This document shows, piece by piece, positions 51,845 through 64,000 of a stretch of 64,000 nucleotides of DNA. Position numbers and translations under genes: made by a program. This DNA comes from Dirofilaria immitis (lineage: Eukaryota > Nematoda > Chromadorea > Rhabditida > Onchocercidae). The stretch lies in the NCBI GenBank assembly GCA_024305405.1, contig JAKNDB010000109.1:2976001-3040000 (forward strand), given 5' to 3'. Each line of letters opens with the position of its first letter. Position 1 is the stretch's first letter. The notes under the pieces are model-generated. The model did no database searches, was not told where the DNA came from, and saw only the letters and a list, made by a program, of their open reading frames with translations.

Positions 51845-53439
51845 TAGATGCCTATATATAAATAAATAAGCATAGCCAAGTACAGTTGAAAAATATCCTT
51901 TTAAGCTAAGCATAAAATCGTTTTCAGTTTTTCCTCTATTAAGCTTCGCCCCACTTCTATCAATTCACCTTCCAAGCAGCAGTCTGCCTAGCCAACCAGT
52001 ATCGATTCAATCAGTTCTTCACAATTCGATATTTGATATCACACCAGGTACTGCCAGATGGCGAATGCACAAGTCAACTACCGAATATTTAGCGCAATCA
52101 ACGAAGCAATGAATAACTGTCTCCCGAAGAAGGAAAAAACCCTCAATCTATCAAAACCACGAAATGCTTATTGGATTGAATATTTCATAACGGGCCAAAA
52201 AAGTAAACAGAGTAGAAAAATCAGATTTCTGCTGAATAGTCATCGATGGAGCAATATGAGAACTGCTAGACGTTATGGATTTGTCTTGTGTTGTGAATGG
52301 TTTGAAATTTTTCGCCGTTACTATTTTTATTGTGTTCAGTTCGAGATTTTGTTAAAGCTTACTGCAAAGTATCACTATGTCGTTGGATGTCCATCGTATC
52401 AATAAAGAGCTTTGTTTAAGAGGAACAAGTAACGAAAGAACAACCATTCAGTCGCAATGACCAAATTTCATTCACCATCCTAAAATAATTCTTCTTCTTT
52501 TGGTATCGCTTAATATTATATTTACTTTATAATAATTATGTGTCCTGTATCACTGGTAGAATTAGGTCTCTTGCATAAATCATTTAATTATCCTTGGTCG
52601 TATGATGCATGGTTAGAGCAGCAAAGGATACAGTGAGTACCAATAAAGTTTCGCTTAACTGAGGAATCGGGAGAATCATGTTTTCGAGTGTAAAAAAAAA
52701 TCTGTTTACTGGGATTTTTAGATTTTTCATCCAGAGAGATACTGATGTACTGCACTTGTTTTTACTGATGGTGGATTTTTAAGAACTCTTCCCAGCCAGC
52801 CATTTGAGTTAGCGATTTCCGAATTTTATAGTAATTTAATATTAAAGTGCTTATTTTTCTAAATTATATTGGAAAGATCTATCTGCAGTATAGGAGGGGA
52901 AGACAGTCTATAATGTGCAGGTCTACTTTCAGGAAATATTGAAATTTTTATGGATCTAATATAAAGAATCGGTACCTTTTTATAACTCTTCACTGCTTTG
53001 TTTTCAATAAAAACGAATGACAGCGTGGTAATCAAAAATTTCTTTTCCAAATTGAGAAAGTTCTTAACTATTGGCATTTATTAGGACAGTAAGGACTTGT
53101 TTTCATAATTGTTAAAGTAACTTCAGGGTGTTCAGTTTTTTTTTAATTTTTTCCGATAATTGAAGCATTAAGCTACTTGTATATTCTCCTAATTCGTATT
53201 ATGGACTAAGTGTTGTCCATTCAAATGTATCATATTCCTTCTCTTACAGACAGTGGTAATATTCAATCGTAAAAACGCAAAAAGTATGTTTTGATTAGTG
53301 TCGTATAGTAGTTTTTCTATATGAATTATATGAAGTTTGTGCTACATAAGTTGCCAATTGCAAAGGTACACTTTTTGCTCATGTTTAGATATTTTGTCGT
53401 TTACTCTTTCATGATATATCTGCGTATCATTGTTTGCAG
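51845..53439. other. Intergenic between divergent genes
   Basis: About 1.6 kb separating the RCC1-repeat gene (minus) from the proteasome gene (plus), so it probably holds both promoters. No core promoter motif can be assigned by eye. The plus-strand frame at 52058-52405 lacks splice support and is not called. Confidence 0.4.
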
Positions 53440-53442
53440 GCA

Positions 53443-55040
53443 ATGTTTTTAACTAGAAGTGAATATGACCGTGGTGTCAACACTTTTTCCCCGAAGGTCG
53501 ACTTTTTCAGGTTGAATATGCAATTGAAGCCGTGAAGGTATTTTTGTAATTCAAATGTTTGTGTTAGCTTTGCTTGTTTTGTTTTCGTTGCATTCAAGAA
53601 CTCTTTTTAGTTAGGTTCAACAAGTATTGGTATCCGAACAACTGAAGGAGTCATTTTAGCTGCAGAGAAACGTGCTACATCGAAATTAATGGTAAACGAT
53701 GCAATTGAAAAAATATCCAAAGTGGATTCACACGTTGGTATGTTCCTGTATAGCAATGAATTTAATAAAACTTGAATCCGAGTGGCTTTAGGAAAGAATG
53801 TTTTCAGCTGTGACATTTGCTGGTCTCATTGCCGATTCGAGAACATTAGTAGAACGAGCACAGATCGAGGCACAAAACTTCTGGTTCACGTATAATCGTA
53901 AAATACGAGTTGAGGATGTAACAATGTCGGTTGCTAATTTAGCACTACAATTTGGCGATGATGATGCTAAGGTTTTAATTTTTGTTTTATGAGTCTAACG
54001 AAATCATTTGGTGATAAATTATTTTTGTTTTCCTGTTCTAAAAGTATCTATCTACTGCGCATGTGAGCATTATTTTACTTGCTTGACTCTTTCATCATAG
54101 TTCACTTGTTATATCATTTTAGCATAAACTTGAGACAAATTTTATGTTTATTTATTTTGCAACTTGACCAGAAATGCTCAGAAAGTAGTTTTACAAGTAC
54201 ATACTGCACTGTTTATTCACGAGCAATGGATTTCAGGCATCTATGTCAAGACCATTCGGTGTTGCTATGCTTTTCGCTGGAGTTGATCAAGATGGGCCAC
54301 GACTGTATGATTTTTACTTTTTCTACCTTGTTTAATTTGTTTAATCTTCGATTATAAAATTATATTGAATGAACATGTTTGCGATCATTCGTTCATCCAC
54401 TTGATTTATGATAAAACATACAATATAGTTAGATTTTAGTAAGGCTCGACTTTTGGTTTGCCATAATTTAGTTTTCATTTGGACCCATCTGGAACCTTCA
54501 TCGATTGTTTGGCAAAATCAATTGGAGCTGCTTCAGATGGAGCAGAACAAAGTTTAAAGGAACAATATCATGAGGTATTGTGTTAGGTTTATCGTTGTAT
54601 GTTCTACTGTATATAATTTAATTTACGTCTTACACTGATATTATTCTTACAGTTTACGGTTCCATTAGAATCAGTTTCGTTTTTGAGTGTAAAATTTGTA
54701 ATTGCTATTTCTTAAATATATATAGGAGTTCTTGACGTTTTAGAGGCATATTGATTTAATTGTTTTATTGCAGTCAATATCATTAGTGGAGGCTGAAAGA
54801 ATTGCGCTGTCCATTCTAAAACAAGTAATGGAAGAGAAACTTACAAGTTCCAATGTTGAAATAGTTGCAATAATTCCAATGAAAGACAGCAAAGGTTTCT
54901 GTTTTTCTTCCAATATGAACTTTTCTTTGTTCGATATGGTCAAATTTTCCGTTACGTGAGTTAAATTTTCAGGTCGACTAACTGGAAAATTTGAACGATT
55001 GAGTAAAGAACGATTGGAGACATTAGTTGCCGAGTTATGA
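53443..55040 (+). CDS. pas-5: 20S proteasome subunit alpha-5
   Basis: Exons 53443-53537, 53611-53737, 53808-53971, 54237-54304, 54472-54574, 54774-54894 and 54973-55040 join in phase to about 248 residues (human PSMA5 has 241). The start [17 protein letters not shown], then [88 protein letters not shown] and [17 protein letters not shown] follow the alpha-5 subunit along its whole length. Alpha subunits form the outer rings of the core particle, gate substrate entry and bind regulators; they are not catalytic. Exon 1 is one base short at 53489-53493 (TCCCCGAAGG where TCCCCGGAAGG is needed), probably a sequencing indel. The ATG lies 3 nt after TTTGCAG, consistent with SL trans-splicing. Confidence 0.95.
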
Positions 55041-56903
55041 ATTTATGATAATAGACGAGTATTGATCGTTTTTATTTCAAAGATAATCGTTTATTCTTCT
55101 GTCAAGATCTTAGAGTTTATTCATTTTTAATGATATATTAAACGAAATATATCGGATTAAATCCTCTCAAAGTCAGGAAATATTTAGTTTTGATTTTTCA
55201 CAATTTGTAAGTGAATTGAATTTTCAAATATACTCCAGTTTGTGTTTTAATAAAGACACTATTTTAATTTTGATGTCGTACATAGTACTTATATTGTTAT
55301 TTCAGTCTGAAGGATTGTTTTGCATCTAAAGTACTGTGCTTGTTAACATTTCTTCTTTAACGTGTAACTTAATTTTGTTAAATTGTTCTAGGATTTGTAA
55401 TTTCGATTTGCTTTTATATCGAATTGTGTTAGTAAAAGACGTTCTTTTTATTTCATAAAAGCTAACTTATTTTCACTTTAAAAAATGAATTTTAAAAAGG
55501 CATCTAAACCAAATATTTTTTAAAGACTTCCCTTGTGTACCAAGCAACGAAAAAATCTAAATGTTTCATCCAAAATCTAAATGCACTGTTAAAATCTTCA
55601 AGTTAAAAAAACTAGGCTGTAATGAGGAGGTAGAAGAATCGATCGTAAGTGGAACGCAGTTAATGGTAATTAGCGGAACATGATATCTTACGGGTGGTTC
55701 ACTTTTCGTTTTCACTTTGCGGGAAAATCTGCAACTTTCTGAGGGACAGTGTCATGATGTAACCGTCCTACCATAGGCTATGTTCTTGAGAACCGTTTTC
55801 AGGTTTCTCAATTTATGTATAATTTGGGATAGGTTCATGAGTTAAGATGGGTAAAGAATATTTCAGGTAATATAAGGTAAGGAATAAATGCTGCTGAATT
55901 CAACTTACAATGGACGATATTTAAGTGGACAGTATTCCGTCATGGAAAGCTTTCATTTCTATCTAGTACCAACTGGAAAAGTAGACTGATTGATAGTTTT
56001 GAAATTCGACACTAAGGTAATATTGGGGGACGGGGTAGAGAGGTTCTTAGAATCGATTAGATTCATTGAGAATAAAGGACAGGAAAGAAAGGATTCTTTT
56101 CATGAACTCGGGTTGTTGTTCCACCGACATATTTTACTAAATTTATGATTGAATGCATTTTTTCTTCGAGTAGGAAGTGGAAAACTTATGCGAAGGTACT
56201 TTTATATCAAAGGAGTTTTGTATATTTAACTGGAATCTGACCTTAATACTGGCGATATAAATTAAAATTGTGAAACTTTTATATGCTGCCACATAATAAA
56301 GTCTGTCTAGCGCATTTACGTAGATTGCGTAATTCGGCCAAGCGAATATAAGTAAAAAGCTCAGATAATGATAAAAATGTTATCACAATACTAGAAGCAC
56401 TGGAAGAATGTTATGTGACTAGCAGGCATACAAATGTATTTTGGATGGAAAAAAATAGGAATAATCATTTGATGTCGTCCATCAGGAAGAATAGATCACC
56501 ATGATCATTATGAATATCACTATAATCCGGAGCGGTCGGATAATTCGATAGATCATCATCCAGGACATAATGAAGTGGACTGAAGCTGATCTGCAATCTT
56601 TGTTGGTCACAAAGATTTCATTTGTCTGCTGATTTGGTTACTTCAAAAATAGAAAATCATTGATTGCGGGCAAACTTATCTTTCAAGAGCTTGCCTATAT
56701 TATACATGAATGCTTCCTTCTAATTTCTGGCACCTGATTAAGCTTTTTTGTAAGTTATTCCGTCCCAAATTATGCAACGTATTCCTCATATCGTGCCTTC
56801 TTAGATGACTAAAGCGGATTATAGAATGAAATATGAATTGGAGCAAATCATTCTCTTGCAATGGGGACCATTTCTAGATAATGAAGCGATGTGAAGAATT
56901 GTT
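55041..56903. other. Intergenic between convergent genes
   Basis: About 1.9 kb between the 3' ends of the proteasome gene and the receptor gene. It must hold both 3' untranslated regions and poly(A) signals; AATAAA-like words are too common in this composition to choose one. No gene is seen. Confidence 0.45.
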
Positions 56904-59900
56904 TTACATGACTAGGAGGGGTAAGCGATTTGCATAAGTCGGCGCGCGGTAATGATCCTTTAAGGCTGTCATCCATATAAGTTTGTGTACTCGAGTCCAC
57001 TCTAAATTTCCCTGATTTACCATGTTACCATTTATTGTTGTTGGTCGATATGGTGAACTGGCATACTGAAACAAATTATAATTGATATACAATGCAGTTT
57101 TTATCAGTTCACTATGATTGCTTCTTGGGAGTTGCAAGTAGTGGATTTAATACAACTGTTTTTTGAAATAAAAACAAATAATTATGCGCTTTATTCCATT
57201 TGCTGTAACTATAGTCAAATGAAAACTAACTTTTAGCGATATTTCAGCCGAATTTTCAAGTGTCGGTACTGGGCCGTCTAGCTTGGCATACGCGTCACCA
57301 AATATTTCACTGCGTAGATTGTCTTCTTTTTGATCTCTAGCTAAAGCTTGCACGAATTGCAGATTCTCACTCATTGTTCCACACAATCCACACAATGTCT
57401 ACAAATATTATTTACAATTAGGGTTGGGCTCTACTGACATTTGCGCTCTTTCTAAAATAGTAACGCTTCCAAGATAGTTAGCAGAAAAACCTGAAGTGAT
57501 CTTCCTTATTTAATTTCAGAAAAATAAAAATAAATAGTTGGTAGAAAATATCATTTGTGAAGTTGATATCTGATACCATGATTGTAGGTAGTAACAAAAG
57601 GAGATTGCCAAATCGTGAAGTGGCAGTGTAAGTGGGATTCATCTCTTTGATAACTTGAAACAATACTTCTTGAATACGGTCTCGAAGATCTGACACAATT
57701 TGTTGCGCAGCTACTGACAGACCTTTCGCATCTGAAATATGTTATCGAATTATTGAAAAGGAACGGCATTGCACCAGCTCGACAGTGCGCGATAAATTAT
57801 GTCAAAAGAACATACTCGGATTCAAAATTATGACGGCTTTGAGTGACACCACTTCTTCCTTCTTCAATTTTAGTTTTCTTAGTGGGACTACCAGTTCGTT
57901 TAATGTTCGATCGATTAGGTCGTCAGACAACTGTCTTAAATGACACTAGATAAGTGACAACTCACAGTGTATTATTTCATATTCTAAGATAGAAATAATA
58001 CTTCGAGCAAAAAAAGAATAGAATAAAATAAATTTAATGCTCTGATAGTCAGTGAGCAAATCACTTTGTCTGGGTGAATTCGAATGGCAGCTTTCTGGGC
58101 ACATGTCTACACAAGCATAATATATCGGGATTATCAGTATTTTGAGCAGTTCTCGTTGAGAAATTGAATATAGTCAGAGGTGAATAGCATGACTTTACAA
58201 GCGCAACCTATAAAAATTGGGAGTGGTGTTTTGGAATTGATCTAACTGAAATCCTGAAGCACATTTAACAGCTAAAAAGATACTTACTCTTCGTGAATCT
58301 CATATGATAATGTAGATAAAATTGTTTCATGTGTAGTTTAGTTATAGTCCTGCAGTGAAAAGTAATAGCCATCTAACTAGAAAAATCAATCATTCCATAT
58401 CAAGTGTATACCTTATCTTCAGTATCGGTAATATCGGCTAGATCGGCTAATGAGTCAACCCAATCGACTGCAGCCATTGCCCCACGGTGAGCAGTCTGAG
58501 GTAGTTCACCGAATTGAGCCCTCTGATAGGGTTCATATCGGTTCTGTAATGTAAAGCGACTTCACTTCAATTGCGCATAATCGTCAGTATCTTTATGATT
58601 TATGTATACACATTTTAGTAACAATAATGCGAAATCAAATTTGAATTTGAATGAGGAAGGGCAATATATTACCGGATTTAGACGTGAAGAAAGGAATCTA
58701 AATAATAAAATTTCAACATATATTTAGTTCATTCAAGTATTATCCATGGATAACGCTAAGAAATAAAAATATACTATACCTTGGCTAATCGGCTATCCAA
58801 AACTGGTCTTAGTTCTAAAAGTTCCCGAAGAGAAACAGTTTTGGATGAATTTTCATTATTATTCCTTGTAGATGATGTTTCAACTTCTTTAACAGTTTTC
58901 GATTCAATATTCATCAATTGCATCAGCAACACACGCGATTCCACTGGTAGTTTTTGTGACCAATTATTATCTTGCAGTCTCATTTGAAAAAATTGCTACC
59001 AGCATTATGCTAAAAGATAAATTTCAAGCTAAAGCACTATTTAATTATTCGAAAAAAAAACTGGGCAATTTAGTTCACGTGGTATTCTAGTCCAACAGGG
59101 ATTGCTTTGATTATTGCAAATAAATACATTTTCGCATATTTTGTTCGCAAAGAAATTTTTCAGTGGTGGAAATTTAGGTAGTTTAAAAATTAACTAAAAT
59201 AGGGAAATGTGTAGGAGCGAGCATGTAATGTCTTATATAAGCTTATTCAGAACATTTTAAATTTGTCGCCATAGGCTTTTTGAGCATGGAATATGCGAAA
59301 GTGCATCTTAAATGAAATGAATCATGAATGGATAGTATCAGTACCTGAGAATATGAAAAGGGAAAAATTACGTACCATATGATTTAAGAGTTCTTCATCA
59401 ATCTGTCTTCTCCGTAAACGTGGAACTCGTTGTCTACCGGTTAAATCACGATCTGGACGAACTGCTGTAATATTACCTTAGTGTAAATAAGGATCTCATT
59501 CATAAGAATATTTTCCACAAATGGCTTTAGTGAATAATAAATTCTCAATTTTTAATACCATAAAATCTTCTTTGTATAACTTATTACAAATCAAAAATTT
59601 CAGCATAAGCTGTATTTAAAACTGATCTTAAAAAACTTCTGTATTACAGGAATTGTTTTATATCAAGAGTACCTTTAGGATCCATTCCAACTTCCAAGCA
59701 TCGTTGGAAACGACAATACCGACAACTGTTTCGCTGATCTAAATGATTATTATAGATTTATATGATAATATTGGAAGCTCAAACTATACAGATTATCTTT
59801 TATGCTTTTATTGCATAAACATGTCGAAATTTATGCAGTTATTCCGAGTGTCTAAGTGAACAATTTTGAAAAAATTCTTATATTGTTGGTACTCCTGAAA

Positions 59901-60690
59901 TTGCATTTCTGTTGCAGAATATTAAGCTGAAACGTATCGATTGAAATAAAGAAGTTGAGGACAAATTTGCTGTTGCGTCTAGGTATATCTCATGAAATTC
60001 TGTTGAGATTATTCGACTGTTCAAAGCAGTAGATTTTTACTACTATACAACAGCTAAAATCAACTTTATAGAATTTTCTGTAGCAGTGCTCATTATTTAC
60101 AAAGCTCTTTACAAATGCTCCGACTGGTTAGTACATTCATATCTTATGAATAAAATTTAGAAAGAAATTTGAATTCGCTATGCTTTCATTTATCACTGTT
60201 AGAAATGTTCTAATCGTATAGTTTCTAACTTTGTTTGGAACTAAATACAATCTTTTAAGAACGACGCCTGGCAGCAACGATAATTGAAGAAAGTGTGGCA
60301 GGGTAATGTACTAGTCTAAATCGTCATATTTTTAAGACTGATCATAAACTCAACAGTAACAGCAATAATTTTCACATTTATCAACGATGCAATTATTGCC
60401 GAATCTGCATATATATCGATATTTTCCAATGAGTGTTCGTCGAAAGAATCCTTTGCATCCGTAACAAGCCAAGATACCATAGTGCAGCTTTGCGTGACCA
60501 TCTCCGCATACTGCGCACACTGCACTATTATCTGCAGTATTATGTTTTTATGAAAACACTATTTGGCTTAATATAAAAAGGTTCAAGGAAATCAAAGTAA
60601 AATAATACCGATAGGCGTGTCCTTAATATCATAAGAAGAATGAGCACTAGCCGTACTAGCTCCAAGTATCACTTCCCTGATGGTCGGCAT
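56904..60690 (-). CDS. Nuclear hormone receptor
   Basis: Eleven exons (minus): 60690-60609, 60531-60376, 59738-59673, 59464-59376, 58983-58780, 58543-58412, 58207-58113, 57934-57816, 57731-57577, 57398-57231, 57065-56904, totalling about 475 residues without any frame repair. The DNA-binding domain is complete: CAVC-x13-CYGCKGFFRR (P-box CYGCK), then CRFGNNC-x9-CRYCRFQRCLEVGM. A hinge (RQRVPRLRRRQIDEELLNHM) leads to a helical ligand-binding domain (AMAAVDWVDSLADLADITD; LVVPLRKLKLKKEEVVSLKA; TSRFGNLLLLLPTIM). It is a nuclear transcription factor of the kind greatly expanded in nematodes, with HNF4-like features. The specific nhr ortholog is not assigned. The ATG follows CTCTGCAG by 1 nt. The acceptor before 58983 reads TTTTTTCAA, not AG. 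Confidence 0.92.
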
Positions 60691-61484
60691 TCTGCAGAGT
60701 GAAAAAAATTATTATTTTTCAACCGACAATGAAACAAAACTGAGTAATTTTTGTTAGTTCCACATTTTGACATACACACACAATATGCGTACATGTACAC
60801 ACATCCTCTGAAAGCTTGAATTTAACGATGTCTTTTTTCATTTATTTCATATAGATATAGAAATTTTTTTATTTAAATTAAGGTTTTCTATAACGCACTA
60901 ATTTGTTTTGAATCATTTGATCATATAAAGTAGGAAATGTTGTCTTCGGGTTATTGAACGATAATAGATGGCATTTCTTTGAATATGCTTCACGCCCATA
61001 AAAATGACTTTGAAAATGCCTAAGTTTATGCCATTGTTTGCTTAGCAGTTGAGGATTATGTATGGGAACAAAGTGGTCTTTGGAATAAACAAACTCTACA
61101 AATTAAAAAGTCTTGAACAATACAAAACTGGCACCACAAATGCAAATAAGCTTTGCAATTGGAATATTAATTTTTAAAGTGAATCATAAATTGAAAAGGA
61201 TTCAATTATGCATGTGAAAAAAAGTGTAAAGGTTACATTAGCCAGTACGATTGACCACCGTTTATCACTGTTATTCATGAGATGTTATTTCACGAATATA
61301 ATCGCTTTAGGTTATGGGACAATCGCTGAACCAGTGAAGAATGAGTGGCATCAATTGTTTATCGTTTAAAATAGCGTCCTTCTAAGGATAATATAATATA
61401 TTTCGCTTATGTTTAACTATCCAATAAACTGTCAAAAATAATTTGAAGTGATAAAATCATATTACTGCTGCGCATATTGTCATT

Positions 61485-61488
<4 letters not shown>

Positions 61489-61520
<32 letters not shown>
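61489..61520. repeat. (AT)16 microsatellite
   Basis: An uninterrupted run of AT dinucleotides, 32 bp long, immediately followed by GAGTGAAAATG. Likely to vary in length among individuals. Confidence 0.95.
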
Positions 61521-61523
<3 letters not shown>

Positions 61524-62462
61524 TGAAAATGAAAATAGGGAAGTGGCGGAGGAAAACGAGAGATTTATCCTTCATCCATAATTGACTGCTTGAACTAACC
61601 GTTTGATAAATACAACGAGATATGATCATTGCACATTTGAAGGAAAAAGCTTTTTATGAAAAAAGATTCGTAATTCTTCAAGACAACGGGCATACAGTGA
61701 GATTCGATTAACTTTCATTGTTATGTTTCTTTTTCACTTCATTTATTTCAATTTTAATCCCAAATGTCCAGGAACCTGACTAAATTTTGCATCGCGAAGT
61801 GAAAGTGATAGTAGTTGAGCAGTACCCAAGCACATCTTAGAATCTTCGATGAATTGAGAAATCACAACCTTCTTTACTTTGGTCGATAAGTTGAGTATCT
61901 AAATCAAAGTTGAAAATGCGAAAAGAAAATATTGGCAGAAGAATGATTTTGAACACTGATTATCGGCAATCTGCCTATGCATATTTATATGTACTTGCTC
62001 AGAAGACGGACAAATCATTATTTTATAATTAGCAGTGATTCCACTTTTCAATAATACCCATCAAAACGACTTAGTTAAAGTCGAGTGTAATAGGAAGTAC
62101 CTGCCTGATCGATGATACTGATCCATCAAGCTTCCATAGCAGTTCCTATTGGATAGTACCAGTCAATTTCAATCTGCTACTATATGTTATTGTCTCACGA
62201 TTTTGTAGGTACAAACACATTTCAGTGTTTTTAAGAATCATCATTGTATTCCAGGACGAGACCTATTCTTCTTGCTTGTCTAGATGATACATGCTGCATC
62301 GAATGATAAAGACTATCTGAATTCTGAGATTAATGCCTGTACTGAATCCTTAACGAACTGCAAAGCTAAGAGCACAGAACTTATGAGACTTTTGAAATGA
62401 CTTATTTAAATGCAACCCATGCTCCCTGGACAATGTCATTAGACAATGCATTGGATGTTAAG

Positions 62463-62630
62463 TTATTTTTTTCTAGCATCGGCAAAATTCTTGTTTAACG
62501 ATGATGAAAAATCTCTTTGATGATTGTTCAATCTTTCTGTTATATAATGCCAATTCCATTCTGAATGATCTAATAAAAAATAAATGATGCTTGCTTCGTC
62601 TTCTTCTTCTGTAATTTTCATGTTGTTTTG
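62463..62630 (-). CDS. Possible 3' exon of an unknown gene
   Basis: After AATTACAG, an acceptor-like site, the minus strand reads EEEDEASIIYFLLDHSEWNW and then RLNNHQRDFSSSLNKNFADA, ending at a stop at 62463. The acidic start and Trp-containing helix look like real protein. No upstream exon was identified; the open frame extends back to 62750 but with less protein-like residues. Confidence 0.3.
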   Translation of the reverse strand, partial: QNNMKITEEEDEASIIYFLLDHSEWNWHYITERLNNHQRDFSSSLNKNFADARKK

Positions 62631-64000
62631 ATTGAAGTTGTTATGTGCTCTGAACTCAAAATTAAAAACAATTAACATGACAAGTTTTCTCTTGACATTA
62701 GTTTTATTAGCCTGATAAATTTCTCTCTTCTTCATGAAAACCTGTTTCATTCATGGCCATCCGAATACACCGTTAATATCTCTGGTTTCATCAACCATAA
62801 ATGTGCATAGCACAAAGAGAGTCAGATATATTTCAGGAAAAGAGGAGTGGTAAGAATTCTACGAGAAATATGGAGTGAACATACTTATAAGCCATAAACC
62901 TCTTTGTAACTCACATTCAACTCATCTATTTATATAAATCATACAGTGAGACATGCCTTTCTAGTGACAGCATACCTAGCAACTTTATGAAGATCCTTTG
63001 AAAGCGACTCATTAACACGATGATACCAATTTCTCTCCACCAACCACTGGCTAAATTATTGGTATTTCGGCCATTTGGCCTTCATGCATCTGCGCACATT
63101 AATAAAATAATTGCATCGTTTTCAAGCAATCCTAAATCATACCACTGACGCATCGTTAATTCATGAATTTACGTTTTATTAAAGAATATTATGATAATGG
63201 CTCAAAAGTGCCAAAAATTAGACTTCAAAAATGAATTTTTCTCCTGATTTGACATCTCTATTCATCCAAATACAATGCATTACATTCATCAATTTGAAGG
63301 AACCACCAATTCGGGGTCAATAAAAGGCACAACTAGTTCTAATGTTTGGTTTGAAAGGAACATAGCTAAAGAGCAGGAAACATATTGAAAAATGTATAGC
63401 TCGTTACATCTATTTGCATAAAATCGTTTTCATTCAATGCATTTTACGAGTAAGTTTGTGACCAGCTCTTTATATAGATTTCTAACCATAAATGTTCGGC
63501 TGTTAATTTTCTTTAACTCAATAAGGATATTAACAAGTTTTCCTGTAATTGCACAATAAATTTGTTATGAAACTTAAAGAAAGATTCTTGTTTTAATACA
63601 AGAAGAAGATGGAAATTAACTAAAATAATGAATTGTAAAGTAACAGTCATCGTAGTTTTTTTGTCCAAAAATACTGAAATAGATTACTTAGTATTTGTGT
63701 TTGTAATGACTAAATCAGCCATGAATTATATCGAATCAATTTGCATCCTCTTATGGAATATTCTTATTTATTTATTTTTCGTCGCTATAAGCAATCTAGA
63801 AAAATGTAAGATGGGGAACCCAACTTGAATTGAAATGTGAGAAATCAAATATGCTAATAGCCCTCATATAGATCCTCTACTGATGAGAATCCTCGTATAC
63901 TAATTAACATGACAAAATCACGAAGCTTTCAGATCTTCTTAAATTTTTTTGATATTATATATATTCCTTGTTGTTAACGAAGATTTCATAAATTTCTCAA

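Larger units (their letters stand above)
60691..64000. other. Intergenic region with AT microsatellite
   Basis: No certain gene. It holds the upstream region of the receptor gene, an (AT)n tract at 61489-61520 and a possible minus-strand coding piece at 62463-62630. A CA-rich patch (ACACACACA and ACATGTACACAC) lies at about 60775-60800. Confidence 0.45.

Noticed and set aside
52058..52405. 115-codon plus-strand open frame in the gap before the proteasome gene
   Set aside because: Longest in its region but with no recognisable motif, ordinary AT-rich residue mix, and located in the shared upstream region of two divergent genes.
60316..60525. 69-codon minus-strand frame beginning MQCAQYAEMVTQSC
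   Set aside because: It is an out-of-frame reading of the exon that encodes the receptor's first zinc finger.
1..64000. CRISPR array, prophage or bacterial operon structure
   Set aside because: No regularly spaced repeats and no compact gene clusters; all clear genes are intron-containing nuclear genes, and the only bacterial-looking piece is the short dusB fragment.

Overview
The window is AT-rich animal nuclear DNA, most probably from a filarial nematode (Onchocercidae). Protein genes are cut into short exons by compact introns with (T)TTTCAG-type acceptors. Most gene starts sit 1-12 nt after a splice-acceptor-like sequence, as in nematode spliced-leader trans-splicing. The left end carries very T-rich mitochondrial DNA with cox2, rrnL and nad3 in nematode order. 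A short fragment resembles the dusB gene of the filarial endosymbiont Wolbachia. The genus cannot be fixed from the sequence alone.

Layout. 0.3-4.1 kb: decayed nuclear copy of mitochondrial DNA (nad4L-like, atp6-like, cox2, rrnL, nad3 fused to nad5). 6.7-7.9 kb: a patch of unrelated fragments (5' end of 28S rRNA, a pair of 42-bp direct repeats, a short open frame, a bacterial-type dusB piece). 11.1-12.5 kb (+): a four-pass membrane protein gene. 18.4-23.8 kb (+): a coiled-coil protein gene. 32.1-37.0 kb (-): a myosin light chain kinase/titin-type kinase with a long basic tail. 37.2-37.4 kb (-): two exons of an unknown small gene. 45.5-51.8 kb (-): a large RCC1-repeat protein. 53.4-55.0 kb (+): proteasome subunit alpha-5. 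56.9-60.7 kb (-): a nuclear hormone receptor. The gaps between (12.5-18.4, 23.8-32.1, 37.5-45.5, 60.7-64 kb) show no convincing genes.

The genes do not form a pathway; this is an ordinary stretch of nematode chromosome. The strongest global signal concerns the sequence itself. Four of the clear genes have reading frames broken at about 18 sites. At nearly every one, adding one base (two at two long A runs) to a mononucleotide run restores a plausible protein, including in the kinase domain and in proteasome alpha-5. That points to undercalled homopolymers in the assembly rather than to pseudogenes, so frame-based annotation of this locus will be wrong unless the sequence is polished.

The most interesting biology is the patch at 6.7-7.9 kb, where rDNA and apparent endosymbiont DNA have been captured close together, 2.6 kb from the mitochondrial insertion.
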